Below are positions 40,482 to 50,793 of a stretch of 64,000 nt of DNA, piece after piece. The translations under genes and the position numbers were made by a program. Every line of letters starts with the position of its first letter. Position 1 is the stretch's first letter. Source of the DNA: Immundisolibacter cernigliae (GTDB lineage: Bacteria; Pseudomonadota; Gammaproteobacteria; Immundisolibacterales; Immundisolibacteraceae); NCBI RefSeq assembly GCF_001697225.1, contig NZ_CP014671.1:2046001-2110000 (forward strand), given 5' to 3'. Under the pieces are notes generated by a model. That model saw only the letters and a program-made list of their open reading frames with translations, was not told the DNA's origin and searched no databases.

Positions 40482-40985
40482 ATGTCCGATCGCGAATTTT
40501 CCGTGCGCCCGGCCCGGCTGGCCGATGTGCCGGCCATTCACGCCCTGCTGCGCGCGCAGGCCGCGGCCGGCAACCTGCTGCCGCGCACGCAGGAAAACCT
40601 GGTGCGACACGTGCGTGATTTCATCGTCGCCGAACGGGATGGCACCCTGGCCGGCGTTGGGGCACTGGAAATCATGGGCCCGGACCTGGGCGAGGTGCGC
40701 AGCCTGGCGGTGGCCCCGGCCTTTCACCGCCAGGGTATCGGCGAGCAGCTGACGCGAGCCCTGATCGCGCAGGCCGGCGTGGTGGGCCTCAAGCGCCTGA
40801 TGGCGCTGACCTACGTGCCGGAATTCTTCGCCCGCCTGGGCTTCGAGGTGGTCAGCAAGGACGACCTGCCGGAGAAGGTCTGGCAGGTGTGCGTTAAATG
40901 CTACAAGTTCAACCGCTGCGACGAGATCGCGGTGATGCTGCGCCTGGATGCGCCAGCCGGTGCCAAGGCTTCGGCCGGCGGGTGA
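40482..40985 (+). CDS. GNAT acetyltransferase, short N-acetylglutamate synthase-like
   Basis: A 167-aa GNAT protein whose sequence fits the stand-alone N-acetylglutamate synthase (short ArgA) group: RPARLADVPAIHALL, LPRTQENLVRHVRDFIVAE, EVRSLAVAPAFHRQGIGEQL for acetyl-CoA binding, and the typical ALTYVPEFFARLGFEVV with terminal CVKCYKFNRCDE. It would acetylate glutamate in arginine synthesis. It begins three bases after recN, with stop and start almost touching, and is convergent with fur. Confidence 0.8.
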   Translation: MSDREFSVRPARLADVPAIHALLRAQAAAGNLLPRTQENLVRHVRDFIVAERDGTLAGVGALEIMGPDLGEVRSLAVAPAFHRQGIGEQLTRALIAQAGVVGLKRLMALTYVPEFFARLGFEVVSKDDLPEKVWQVCVKCYKFNRCDEIAVMLRLDAPAGAKASAGG

Positions 40986-40994
40986 CGAAGCCGG

Positions 40995-41438
40995 TCAGCG
41001 CCCGCGCTCGGCCGCCTCGCGCTGGCAGGTGTCGCACACGCCGTGGATGTACAGGCTGTGGTCGGTGACCTTGAAGCCGCGTTCGGCGGCGATGCGCTGC
41101 TGGGCGGCCTCGATGGCGTCGTCACGAAACTCCAGCACCGCGCCGCAGCGCTCGCACACCAGATGATCGTGGTGGCAGGGACCGACGCCGGTGCCCAGTT
41201 CGAACACCGACCGCTCGCTCTCGAAGTGGTGGCGCTGCACCATGCCGGCCTGCTCGAACTGGGTCAGGACGCGGTAGATCGTTGCCAGGCCGACTTCCTC
41301 GTCGGTGCCCAGCAGGGCGCGGTATACGTCCTCGGCGGTGACATGACGCTGGTCGCTGGTCTCCAGAAACTCCAGGATGCGCAGGCGCGGCGTGGTGACC
41401 TTGAGGCCGGCCTTGCGCAGGGCATTGCTGTTGGCCAT
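40995..41438 (-). CDS. fur: Ferric uptake regulator Fur
   Basis: Iron-responsive repressor of 147 aa. It has a winged helix at 1-82 (DVYRALLGTDEEVGLATIYRVL), a metal-binding HH-DH region at His89, 90 and 92, and two Cys pairs for structural zinc at Cys95/98 and Cys135/138. The ATG beginning MANSNALRKAG is used; a start 99 bases upstream is unlike the family. It faces away from bamE, the standard arrangement in gammaproteobacteria. Confidence 0.96.
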   Translation of the reverse strand: MANSNALRKAGLKVTTPRLRILEFLETSDQRHVTAEDVYRALLGTDEEVGLATIYRVLTQFEQAGMVQRHHFESERSVFELGTGVGPCHHDHLVCERCGAVLEFRDDAIEAAQQRIAAERGFKVTDHSLYIHGVCDTCQREAAERGR

Positions 41439-41539
41439 GGGCGTTCTCTGGGCTGGCTGCAGGGTGCCGTGGCAGGCAACGCACGCCGGAGCGGTGTGCG
41501 AACCGGGCGCAGACACCCTGCCGGGGCGTGGCGGCATTG

Positions 41540-41545
41540 TAAACT
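41540..41545 (+). promoter_or_regulatory. -10 element before bamE
   Basis: TAAACT, about 64 bases before the bamE ATG and followed by AGCCC, is identical over eleven bases to the element before glyA (TAAACTAGCCC). Confidence 0.35.
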
Positions 41546-41608
41546 AGCCCTTGCCCTGTCTTCCCGGCCTGTCCGCCGGGTATGCCGCCCCGCCCGGAAC
41601 TCATCCCG

Positions 41609-42277
41609 ATGCAACGTCTACTGCCGGCTGTGGCCCTTGTGCTCTTGCTGACCGGTTGCGCCGGTCGCCAGCCGGATGCCGCCGATGCGCGGCCGCTGAT
41701 TCCGGCGCTGGCGCCCTATCGCATGGATATTCGCCAGGGCAACGTCGTCGATGCGACCATGCTGGCGCGCCTGCAGCCGGGCATGGACCGCGAGCGCGTG
41801 CGTGCGCTGTTGGGCACGCCGCAGTTGCGCGACCCGTTCCGGCCCGAGCGTTGGGACTACACCTACACGGAACGCAAAGGCTACGAGATGCGCGCGCAGC
41901 GCACCGTGACGCTGCTGTTCGAGGGCGATCGTCTGGCGCGTGTGGAGGGCGACGTGCTGCCGGTTGCCGGCTCGCGGGAGAAGAATCTGCTGACCGCCAG
42001 CACGCGCACCACGGTTGACGTGCCGGCGCAGCCCGAGCAGTCCGGTAGCCGCCTGGCGCGCCTGATCGGCGGCAGTGGTTCGGATGACAAAAAGAAGCCC
42101 GGCCGCCGCGATCTGGCCCGTTTCGTCGAAACCGAGGAAGTCCGTCAGTACGAAACGGTCGAAGGCGGCAAGGCAGACGTGCCGGCAAGCGACAGCAAAC
42201 CGGGGGCCGATGCCGGGGCGACAGGCGACGAGGACCAGGGCCTGTTCGACGGCCTGTTGGGTCGGGACGGAAGCTGA
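41609..42277 (+). CDS. bamE: Outer-membrane protein assembly factor BamE (SmpA/OmlA)
   Basis: Lipoprotein of the BAM complex that inserts beta-barrel proteins. The mature N-terminus is Cys17 in the lipobox LLTGC. The BamE fold follows, with GMDRERVRALLGTPQLRDPF and RWDYTYTERKG. At 222 aa it is longer than E. coli BamE (113 aa), with an additional charged, low-complexity C-terminal extension of about 90 residues. An in-frame ATG 27 bases upstream is possible. Confidence 0.92.
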   Translation: MQRLLPAVALVLLLTGCAGRQPDAADARPLIPALAPYRMDIRQGNVVDATMLARLQPGMDRERVRALLGTPQLRDPFRPERWDYTYTERKGYEMRAQRTVTLLFEGDRLARVEGDVLPVAGSREKNLLTASTRTTVDVPAQPEQSGSRLARLIGGSGSDDKKKPGRRDLARFVETEEVRQYETVEGGKADVPASDSKPGADAGATGDEDQGLFDGLLGRDGS

Positions 42278-42278
42278 A

Positions 42279-43058
42279 TCAGTCGGCCGCCGGGGCCTGG
42301 TTGAAGTGGTCGCAGTAATCCCATAGCGGGCATTTGGGGCAGCGCGGCGATTCCTGGCAAATGCCTTCGCGCAGGTGAAAACCGCTGGCGAAGCGAAACA
42401 TCTGCGCGCTGACCGCCCAGCGACTGGCACCGCCCGCCTGATGCACCGCTTCCATCACGGCGTTGAAATCCTCGGGCCGCACCCGAGCCGGCAGCAAGCC
42501 CAGCCGCTGCAACAGGCGCTGTGCGTGGTCGGTGCGAAAGTAGTACGCGAAGCCGGCTGTGAGCAGAAACCACTCGCCGGCGCTCGGCCCGACGCTGGCG
42601 AAGCGGCGCGCAATCTCCTTGTGCAGCAGATGCAGTTGCCCGGCCGGATAACTGCCAAGCCAGGCCTTGAACGAGCCGTGTTCGGCAGCCAGCGCCTGCA
42701 CCACGCCGGCGTTGTGCACCACCGACTCGATCTTGCGCCGGTTGCGGATCAGCGCGCGGTCGGTCAGCAGCGGCGTGAGGCGTGCGCCATCCCAGGCGGC
42801 CAGCTCGGCGATGTCGAAATCGGCAAAGGCGCTGCGCGTCGCCGGCCATTTCTGGCGCACCACGTCCCGCGAGAAACCGGCCGCGAACATGTGGAAGCAC
42901 AGTTCCTCGAACAGCGCGCGGTCGTCGTCGTGACGCGGCAGGATGGCCCATTCGGCCGGATCGGGCAGGCCCTGGGCGCCGTTGATCTCCAGGCGCTGGC
43001 AGGCGGCGTCGATGCGGGCGTGCAGGTCGGCGAGCTGTGCGGTATCGGTCAGTTTCAC
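42279..43058 (-). CDS. HhH DNA glycosylase-like protein with C-terminal four-Cys cluster
   Basis: A 259-aa protein of the helix-hairpin-helix glycosylase type. The central part (about 66-125: RQKWPATRSAFADFDIAELA, then ALIRNRRKIESVVHNA) is like DNA-3-methyladenine glycosylase I (Tag), but the Tag N-terminal segment with zinc ligands is absent. The C-terminus ends in Cys234, 240, 243 and 249, a C-x5-C-x2-C-x5-C set close to the [4Fe-4S] loop of endonuclease III. The stop codon lies one base past the bamE stop, so the genes are tail to tail. Base-excision repair is the likely role; target base unknown. Confidence 0.7.
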   Translation of the reverse strand: MKLTDTAQLADLHARIDAACQRLEINGAQGLPDPAEWAILPRHDDDRALFEELCFHMFAAGFSRDVVRQKWPATRSAFADFDIAELAAWDGARLTPLLTDRALIRNRRKIESVVHNAGVVQALAAEHGSFKAWLGSYPAGQLHLLHKEIARRFASVGPSAGEWFLLTAGFAYYFRTDHAQRLLQRLGLLPARVRPEDFNAVMEAVHQAGGASRWAVSAQMFRFASGFHLREGICQESPRCPKCPLWDYCDHFNQAPAAD

Positions 43059-43136
43059 GGTGCGGGCGGGGCAGATTCAGGGGCTGGCGGATGGTAACAA
43101 ACCGCCCGTGGCGTGCCCGGACGATCGGGGGCGGCC

Positions 43137-43145
43137 TGATAAACT
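43137..43145 (+). promoter_or_regulatory. Extended -10 before glyA
   Basis: TGATAAACT is a full extended -10 (TG-A-TAAACT) about 70 bases before the glyA start. It is followed by AGCCC, as in the bamE element. Confidence 0.4.
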
Positions 43146-43214
43146 AGCCCGCCCCCGCTGTCGAGCCGGCGCGTGACGCCGCGTTCCTGCCGACGCCCCT
43201 TCGGAGTGAAACCC

Positions 43215-44471
43215 GTGTTCAGCCGCGCCCAGACCATTGCCGATTTCGACCCCCAGCTGTGGCAGTCCATGCAGGACGAGGTGCGCCGCCAGGAAGAGCA
43301 CATCGAGCTGATCGCGTCCGAGAACTACGCCAGCCCGCGCGTGCTGGCGGCGCAGGGCTCGCAGCTGACCAACAAGTACGCCGAGGGCTATCCGGGGCGC
43401 CGCTACTACGGCGGCTGCGAGTACGTGGACGTGGCCGAGCGGCTGGCCATCGAGCGGGCGCGTGAGCTGTTCGGCGCCGATTACGCCAACGTGCAGCCGC
43501 ACTCCGGCTCGCAGGCCAACGCCGCGGTGTTCATGGCGCTGATGGAGCCGGGCGACACGCTGCTGGGCATGAGTCTGGCCCACGGCGGGCACCTGACGCA
43601 CGGCGCCTCGGTCAGCTTCTCGGGCAAGATCTATCGGGGCGTGCAGTACGGCATCGACATCGCCACCGGCCTGGTCGATTACGATCAGGTCGAGCACCTG
43701 GCGCGCGAATGCCGGCCCAAGGTCATCGTCGCCGGCTTCAGTGCCTACTCGCGGGCCATGGACTGGCACCGCTTCCGGGCCATCGCCGATGCGGTCGGCG
43801 CGTACCTGGTGGTCGACATGGCGCACGTGGCGGGCCTGGTGGCGGCCGGGCTGTATCCGAACCCGGTGCCGATCGCCGACGTCACCACCTCCACCACCCA
43901 CAAGACCCTGCGCGGTCCGCGCGGCGGGCTGATCCTGGCCCGCGCCAACCCGGACATCGAGAAAAAGCTCAATTCCGCCGTGTTTCCGGGCGGCCAGGGC
44001 GGACCACTGATGCACGTCATCGCCGCCAAGGCGGTGTCGTTCCTGGAAGCGCTGCAGCCTGACTTCAAGGACTATCAGCGCGCGGTGGTGGACAACGCCC
44101 GGGCGATGGCCGATGTGATCGTCAATCGCGGCTACAAGGTGGTCTCCGGCGGCACCGACAATCACCTGTTCCTGGTCGACCTGATCGACAAGGGCCTGAC
44201 CGGCAAGGCGGCCGAGGCGGCGCTGGGCGCGGCCAACATCACGGTCAACAAGAACGCCGTGCCGGGCGATCCGCAAAGCCCGTTCGTGACCAGCGGCATC
44301 CGCATCGGCACGCCGGCATCCACCACCCGCGGCTTTGGCGTGACGCAAACGCGCGAGCTGGCCGGCTGGATCTGCGACCTGCTCGATGATCTCGAAAACA
44401 CGGCCGTGCAGCAGCGCGTCAAGGCGCAGGTGCTGGCGCTGTGCCAGCGTTTTCCGGTCTACGGCGACTAG
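43215..44471 (+). CDS. glyA: Serine hydroxymethyltransferase
   Basis: Interconverts serine and glycine with tetrahydrofolate, using pyridoxal phosphate. It has 418 aa, with the PLP lysine at Lys230 in the [13 protein letters not shown] motif, plus HGGHLTHG and [15 protein letters not shown]. The GTG used has GGAG eight bases upstream and gives the family length; a second GTG lies nine bases earlier. It is followed 10 bases later by nrdR, then the riboflavin genes, a common operon order. Confidence 0.97.
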   Translation: MFSRAQTIADFDPQLWQSMQDEVRRQEEHIELIASENYASPRVLAAQGSQLTNKYAEGYPGRRYYGGCEYVDVAERLAIERARELFGADYANVQPHSGSQANAAVFMALMEPGDTLLGMSLAHGGHLTHGASVSFSGKIYRGVQYGIDIATGLVDYDQVEHLARECRPKVIVAGFSAYSRAMDWHRFRAIADAVGAYLVVDMAHVAGLVAAGLYPNPVPIADVTTSTTHKTLRGPRGGLILARANPDIEKKLNSAVFPGGQGGPLMHVIAAKAVSFLEALQPDFKDYQRAVVDNARAMADVIVNRGYKVVSGGTDNHLFLVDLIDKGLTGKAAEAALGAANITVNKNAVPGDPQSPFVTSGIRIGTPASTTRGFGVTQTRELAGWICDLLDDLENTAVQQRVKAQVLALCQRFPVYGD

Positions 44472-44481
44472 GCCTGCTGTC

Positions 44482-44964
44482 GTGCGCTGCCCGTTCTGCG
44501 CCGCGCCCGACACCCGCGTGGTGGACTCGCGTCTGGCCGAAGAAGGCGATCGGGTGCGCCGTCGGCGCGAGTGCCAGACCTGCGGCGCGCGCTTCACCAC
44601 CTTCGAGCAGGCCGAGCTGTCCTGGCCGCGCATCGTCAAGCGCGACGGCGGCCGGGTGCCCTTCGACGAGGCCAAGCTGCGCGCCGGCATGGAGCGGGCG
44701 CTCGAAAAACGCCCGGTGCGCAGCGACCAGGTCGACGCGGTGCTGGTGCGCATCAAGCGCAAGCTGCTCAGTCTGGGTGAGCGCGAGTGCCCGTCGCTGC
44801 AGCTTGGCGAATGGCTGATGGACGAGCTGCGGGTGCTGGACCCGGTCGCTTACGTGCGCTTTGCGTCCGTGTACCGCAGCTTCGAGGACCTGCGCGCGTT
44901 TCGTGACGAAGTGGAGCGCCTGGAGCGCGCCGCCCTGCCGCCCGAAGCGCCACCGCATTCCTGA
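44482..44964 (+). CDS. nrdR: Transcriptional repressor NrdR
   Basis: Represses ribonucleotide reductase genes, sensing dATP/ATP. The 160-aa protein has a zinc ribbon with Cys3, Cys6, Cys31 and Cys34, and an ATP-cone from about 49 ([19 protein letters not shown]). It starts at GTG. Its stop overlaps the ribD start (ATGA), so translation is probably coupled. No NrdR box pair was seen here. Confidence 0.96.
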   Translation: MRCPFCAAPDTRVVDSRLAEEGDRVRRRRECQTCGARFTTFEQAELSWPRIVKRDGGRVPFDEAKLRAGMERALEKRPVRSDQVDAVLVRIKRKLLSLGERECPSLQLGEWLMDELRVLDPVAYVRFASVYRSFEDLRAFRDEVERLERAALPPEAPPHS

Positions 44965-46055
44965 TGAACGATGTCGCCTGGATGGGCCGGGCGCTCGCCC
45001 TGGCCGAGGGCGGGCGTTACACCGCGGCGCCCAATCCGCTGGTCGGCTGCGTGCTGGTGCACGACGGCGCGGTGGTTGGCGAGGGCTATCACCGCCGCGC
45101 CGGCGAGGGGCATGCCGAGGTCAATGCGCTGCTGGAAGCCGGCCCGCGGGCCGGCGGCGTCACGGCCTATGTGACGCTCGAGCCGTGCGCCCACCACGGC
45201 CGCACGCCGCCCTGCGCCGAGGCGCTGATCGGCGCCGGCGTCGCCCGCGTGGTGGCGGCCATGCCGGATCCGAACCCGCTGGTGGCCGGCAAGGGACTGG
45301 CCCTTCTGCGCGCGGCCGGCATCGACGTCGAATGCGGCCTGCTCGCCGATGAGGCCGCGGCACTGAACCCCGGCTTCATCAAGCGCATGGCGACCGGGCG
45401 GCCGTATGTGCGGGTGAAGATGGCGCAGAGCCTGGACGGACGCAGCGCGCTGGCCGATGGCGAATCGCGCTGGATTACCGGTCCTGCGGCGCGTGCCGAC
45501 GTGCAGTTGTGGCGGGCGCGCTCGCAGGCCATCGTCACCGGCATCGGCACCGTGCTGGCGGACGATCCGCAGCTGACCGTGCGCCTGCCGCAGGTTGACT
45601 GCCAGCCGCTGCGGGTCGTGCTCGACAGCGGGCTCAGCCTGCCGCCGACGGCGCGCCTGCTTCGCGAACCGGGCGGCACGCTGGTGGTTACAAACAGCGC
45701 GGACACGCCGCAAGCCGTCGCGCTGACCGCGGCCGGGGCGCAGATCGTGACCCTGCCCGCGGGAGCCGACAGCCGCATCGACCTTGGCGCGCTGCTCGAT
45801 GAGCTTGCCCGGCGCCAGTGCAACGAGGTGCTGGTCGAAGCCGGACCGCGCCTGGCCGGCGCATTCCTGGCGGCGGGTCTGGTCGACGAACTGATCGTCT
45901 ACATCGCCCCGCACCTGCTCGGGCACGACGCCCGGCCGGCCTTCGAGCTGCCGCCGGTGACCCGCATGGACGCGCGGCTCGACCTGGAACCGCTGGACGT
46001 TCTATCGTTCGGCCCCGATCTTCGGCTGCGCCTGCGCCCGCCCGCCCGCGCCTGA
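44964..46055 (+). CDS. ribD: Bifunctional riboflavin biosynthesis protein RibD
   Basis: Deaminates and then reduces the GTP-derived pyrimidine in riboflavin synthesis. At 363 aa its deaminase half carries zinc ligands His50, Cys75 and Cys84 (HAEVNAL, PCAHHGRTPPC), and the reductase half follows from about 147. Neither half is broken. Start overlaps the nrdR stop. RibE follows 21 bases later. Confidence 0.96.
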   Translation: MNDVAWMGRALALAEGGRYTAAPNPLVGCVLVHDGAVVGEGYHRRAGEGHAEVNALLEAGPRAGGVTAYVTLEPCAHHGRTPPCAEALIGAGVARVVAAMPDPNPLVAGKGLALLRAAGIDVECGLLADEAAALNPGFIKRMATGRPYVRVKMAQSLDGRSALADGESRWITGPAARADVQLWRARSQAIVTGIGTVLADDPQLTVRLPQVDCQPLRVVLDSGLSLPPTARLLREPGGTLVVTNSADTPQAVALTAAGAQIVTLPAGADSRIDLGALLDELARRQCNEVLVEAGPRLAGAFLAAGLVDELIVYIAPHLLGHDARPAFELPPVTRMDARLDLEPLDVLSFGPDLRLRLRPPARA

Positions 46056-46076
46056 CCCCCGGAAGCACACCACGCC

Positions 46077-46714
46077 ATGTTCACCGGCATCATCCAGACC
46101 GTCGGCCAGGTCGCCGCCATCGACCGGCGCGGCGCAGACGCGCGTCTGCGCATTGCCGGCCTGCCGCTGCCCGACGGGGTGCTTGGTGAGAGCATCGCCG
46201 TCAGCGGTGTGTGCCTGACGGCGGTCGAGTTCAGCGGCGACGGCTTCGTGGCCGATGTGTCGGGCGAGACGCTGGCCTGCACCACGCTGGGTGCCTGGTC
46301 GGTCGGCCAGCGCGTGAATCTGGAACGGGCCCTGGCGGTGGGCGAGCGCCTCGGCGGGCATATCGTCAGTGGCCACGTGGATGGCGTCGGCGAGCTCGTG
46401 TCGCGCCAAACCGACGGCCGCTCGCAGCGCTTCACCCTGCGCGCCCCGGCGGCGTTGGCCCGCTACATTGCCGCCAAGGGCTCGATCACCGTGGACGGTG
46501 TCAGCCTGACCGTCAACACCGTCAGCGGCGCCGAGTTTGGTGTCAACATCGTGCCGCACACGCTGACCCACACCAGCCTCGACGCCCTGCGTGCCGGCAG
46601 CCGCGTCAACCTCGAAGTCGACCTGTTGGCCCGCTACCTGGAGCGCCTGCTGGGGCGCGATGCGGGCGGCGATGTCGACATGGCCCTGCTGGCCGAACAT
46701 GGATTCCTGAACCG

Positions 46715-46718
<4 letters not shown>
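46077..46718 (+). CDS. ribE: Riboflavin synthase alpha chain
   Basis: Dismutates two lumazines to riboflavin. The 213-aa chain has two tandem lumazine-binding barrels (about 1-97 and 98-213), begins MFTGIIQTVG, and has SVSGVCLT-like and TVDGVSLTVN repeat motifs. Stop overlaps the start of ribBA (ATGA), so translation is probably coupled. Confidence 0.95.
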
Positions 46719-47860
<1,142 letters not shown>

Positions 47861-47868
47861 TTCCGCTC

Positions 47869-48348
47869 ATGAGCGCGTCCCACACCCTGCTTTCCGGCGG
47901 CCTCACGGCGCCTGCCGGCAGCCGCTTCGGCATCGTCGTCGGGCGTTTCAACGACTTCATCAGCGAGCGCCTGCTGGCCGCCGCCATCGACACGCTGCGC
48001 CGTCACGGCGTGGCGGAATCGGACCTCACCGTTGCCTGGGCGCCGGGCGCCTTCGAACTGCCGCTGGCCGCCAAGCGCCTGGCCGCGTCCGGCCGTGTCG
48101 ACGCGCTGATCGCGCTCGGCTGCGTCATCCGCGGCGCCACGCCGCACTTCGATTTCGTGGCCGGCGAGTGCGCCAAGGGCCTGTCGTCGGTGGCGCTGGG
48201 CAGCGGCCTGCCGGTGGCATTTGGCGTGCTGACGGTGGACAGCATCGAGCAGGCCATCGAGCGGGCCGGCACCAAGGCCGGCAACAAGGGCGCCGACGCC
48301 GCCCTGTCGGCGCTCGAGATGGTCAACCTGCTGGCCGCCATCGGCTGA
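47869..48348 (+). CDS. ribH: 6,7-dimethyl-8-ribityllumazine synthase
   Basis: Makes the lumazine that riboflavin synthase uses; it forms pentamers or icosahedral shells. It has 159 aa, with [28 protein letters not shown] and [22 protein letters not shown], all typical. An ATG 12 bases earlier is an alternative; it directly abuts a ribosome-binding purine run, so the later ATG is preferred. NusB follows after 16 bases. Confidence 0.95.
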   Translation: MSASHTLLSGGLTAPAGSRFGIVVGRFNDFISERLLAAAIDTLRRHGVAESDLTVAWAPGAFELPLAAKRLAASGRVDALIALGCVIRGATPHFDFVAGECAKGLSSVALGSGLPVAFGVLTVDSIEQAIERAGTKAGNKGADAALSALEMVNLLAAIG

Positions 48349-48364
48349 CGGAGCGCATGACCCG

Positions 48365-48799
48365 ATGTCCCGAGCCCGTTCCAAGGCGCGCCGCGGCGCG
48401 CTGCAGGCCCTGTATCAATGGCAGTTGGCAGGCGGCGATGACAGCCTGGCCAGCATCGAGAGCCAGTTCCTGGCCGAGCGCGAGCTGGGCGATATCGACG
48501 CCGAGTATTTCCACGAGTTGCTGACCGAGGTCGGCCGCCGCCGCGCGGACTACGACCAACGCATCGCGCCGCTGCTGGATCGCCCGCTGGAGCAGCTGGA
48601 TCCGGTCGAGCACGCCATCCTGTGGCTGGGCAGCTATGAGCTGGAAGCCCGTTGGGACATTCCGTTCCGGGTCGTCATCGCCGAGGCAATGGAACTGACC
48701 AAGCAGTTCGGCGGCGACAATGCCCACCGCTACGTGAACGCCATCCTCGATCGCCTGGCACGCGAGCTGCGCGCCGCCGAGCGCGCACTGCCGACCTGA
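48365..48799 (+). CDS. nusB: Transcription antitermination factor NusB
   Basis: Binds boxA RNA with NusE to prevent early termination in rRNA operons. It has 144 aa, all helical, beginning with ARSKARRGALQALYQWQ and ending with VNAILDRLARELR. It sits between ribH and thiL, its usual place. Confidence 0.95.
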   Translation: MSRARSKARRGALQALYQWQLAGGDDSLASIESQFLAERELGDIDAEYFHELLTEVGRRRADYDQRIAPLLDRPLEQLDPVEHAILWLGSYELEARWDIPFRVVIAEAMELTKQFGGDNAHRYVNAILDRLARELRAAERALPT

Positions 48800-48831
48800 C
48801 GCCCGACCTTCCCGCTCGGATCGCCGCCGCG

Positions 48832-49785
48832 ATGCCCGGTGAATTCGAACTGATCGCCCGCCATTTCGCCGCCTTGACGGGTCGGCGCGCCGATGTCGTG
48901 CTGGGTGTCGGCGACGACGCCGCGCTGCTCGACCTGCCGCCGGGGCAGGAACTGGTCGCCACGGTCGATACGCTGGCCCTTGGCGTGCATTTTTTTGCCG
49001 ACTGCCCACCGGCGGCGCTCGGCCACAAGGCGCTGGCGGTCAATCTGTCCGACCTGGCGGCCATGGGCGCCGGGCCGGCCTGGGCCTTGCTCGCGCTCAC
49101 CCTGCCGGCGGCCGACGACGCCTGGCTGGCACGGTTTGCAGCCGGTTTTGCGGCGCTCGCGCGCAGCTTCGACGTGTCCCTGGTCGGCGGCGATACCTGC
49201 CGGGGGCCGCTGGCCGTCACGATCACCGCCCTTGGCCACGTGCCACGTGGGCAGGCGCTGCGCCGCAGCGGCGCCCGGGCTGGCGATGGCGTGTACGTGA
49301 GCGGTGAGATTGGCGCGGCGGGTCTGGCGGTGCGGGCACGACGGGGCGAAATCACGCTGCCGGCGGCGCTCGCCACCCATGCCGCGCGGCGGCTCGACTA
49401 TCCGCAGCCGCGAGTGGCGCTCGGCCTGGCCCTGCGTGGCCTGGCCAGCGCGGCCATCGACGTTTCGGACGGCCTGCTGGCGGATCTGGGCCACATCTGC
49501 GCCAGCAGCGGTGTCGGCGCCCGGCTCGAACTGGCCCGTTTGCCGCTGCCGGACGGCGCACTCGCCGTGGCCACCCGCGAAAGCCTTGTCGGTTCCGGCG
49601 ACGATTACGAGCTTTGCTTCACCGTGCCACCGCGCCACGAGCCGGCCCTGGGCGCGTTGGCGGCGAGCGTCGGTTGTGCGCTCACCTGCATCGGCCGGAT
49701 CGAGGCTGCGCCCGGACTGTGGCTGGTCGATGAAGCCGGCCAAACCCGGCCGGCGGCGCAGGGTGGGCATGACCACTTCCGCTGA
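48832..49785 (+). CDS. thiL: Thiamine-monophosphate kinase
   Basis: Phosphorylates thiamine monophosphate to thiamine pyrophosphate. It has 317 aa, with the metal-binding GVGDDAALL and TVDTLALGVHFF near the N-terminus, GGDTCRGP, and a C-terminal DVSDGLLADLGH with GDDYELCF. The last codons overlap the pgpA start by 17 bases. Confidence 0.94.
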   Translation: MPGEFELIARHFAALTGRRADVVLGVGDDAALLDLPPGQELVATVDTLALGVHFFADCPPAALGHKALAVNLSDLAAMGAGPAWALLALTLPAADDAWLARFAAGFAALARSFDVSLVGGDTCRGPLAVTITALGHVPRGQALRRSGARAGDGVYVSGEIGAAGLAVRARRGEITLPAALATHAARRLDYPQPRVALGLALRGLASAAIDVSDGLLADLGHICASSGVGARLELARLPLPDGALAVATRESLVGSGDDYELCFTVPPRHEPALGALAASVGCALTCIGRIEAAPGLWLVDEAGQTRPAAQGGHDHFR

Positions 49786-50275
49786 GCGACCGCGTCGCCC
49801 GCCTGCGGCGCTGCTGCGTCAGCCGGCCTGCGCGCTGGCACTGGGCTTCGGCGCCGGTCTGGCACCGCGGGCGCCGGGAACTTTCGGCGCCTTGCTCGGC
49901 CTGCCCCTGGCCGCCGCACTGACGCAGGTTTCGCTGCCGGTGGCCGCGCTTGTGCTGATGCTGCTCAGTCTGGTCGGTGTGTGGTGCTGCGACATTGCCG
50001 GGCGGCGCCTGGGGATATCCGATCACCCGGCCATCGTCTGGGACGAGGTGGTCGGCATGGCCCTGACGCTGCTGGCGGTGCCACTGGCCTGGCCCCATTA
50101 CCTTGCGGGATTCGCGCTGTTTCGCGCCTTCGACATCCTGAAGCCCTGGCCGGTCGGGGCGCTGGACCGCCAGGTCGGCGGTGGCCTTGGCGTGATGCTG
50201 GATGACCTGGCGGCCGCGCTGCTGGCCGGGGCCACGCTGCAACTGGCCATGCAGGCGGGCGTGCTCGCCGTCTGA
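49769..50275 (+). CDS. pgpA: Phosphatidylglycerophosphatase A
   Basis: Removes the phosphate from phosphatidylglycerol phosphate at the inner membrane. The 168-aa protein has four membrane segments, and the conserved DEVVGM and the C-terminal MLDDLAAALLAG blocks carrying the catalytic acids. Starts within thiL and ends overlapping thpR (ATGA), so all three are likely translated together. Confidence 0.93.
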   Translation: MTTSAERPRRPPAALLRQPACALALGFGAGLAPRAPGTFGALLGLPLAAALTQVSLPVAALVLMLLSLVGVWCCDIAGRRLGISDHPAIVWDEVVGMALTLLAVPLAWPHYLAGFALFRAFDILKPWPVGALDRQVGGGLGVMLDDLAAALLAGATLQLAMQAGVLAV

Positions 50276-50793
50276 TGTCCGCCGCCGGGCGCCTGTTCTT
50301 TGCCCTGCTGCCGCCGCCCGACCTTCAGGCCGAGCTTGGCCGGCTGGCGGTCTGGTGCCAGCGCCGCTGCGGCGGCTTTGCGGTGGCACCGGAAAACATC
50401 CACCTGACGCTGCTGTTTCTGGGCGAGCTCGTACCGGGCCAGGTTGATGTGGTGCGGCGGGCGGCGGCCGGGCTGCGCCGCGAGTCGTTCGGCATGAACC
50501 TGGACCGGATCGAATTCTGGCCCGGTCCGCGCTTGTTGTGCGCGGTACCCGATCAGCCGCTGCCAGCGGCCACGGCCCTGTCAGCTGCGCTTCGCGACGC
50601 AGTACGGGGCGTCGTGACGCTCCCACCGCGACCGTTTGCAGCGCACATCACCCTGCTGCGCCGGCTGCGGCGCCTGGGCGAGGTGTCGATGCTGCCGCTG
50701 GCCTGGTCGGCGACCGAGTTCTGCCTGCTGCGTTCGCAGCCGGTCGGCCGGGATGTGCGCTATTCGTCGATCGACGCCTGGCCCTGCGCCTGA
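50275..50793 (+). CDS. thpR: RNA 2',3'-cyclic phosphodiesterase
   Basis: A LigT-type 2H phosphoesterase of 172 aa with two HxT motifs, [10 protein letters not shown] and [13 protein letters not shown], about 80-90 residues apart. The last 34 bases overlap the tail of the sigma-54 activator gene on the other strand. Ends the nusB-thiL-pgpA run. Confidence 0.9.
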   Translation: MSAAGRLFFALLPPPDLQAELGRLAVWCQRRCGGFAVAPENIHLTLLFLGELVPGQVDVVRRAAAGLRRESFGMNLDRIEFWPGPRLLCAVPDQPLPAATALSAALRDAVRGVVTLPPRPFAAHITLLRRLRRLGEVSMLPLAWSATEFCLLRSQPVGRDVRYSSIDAWPCA

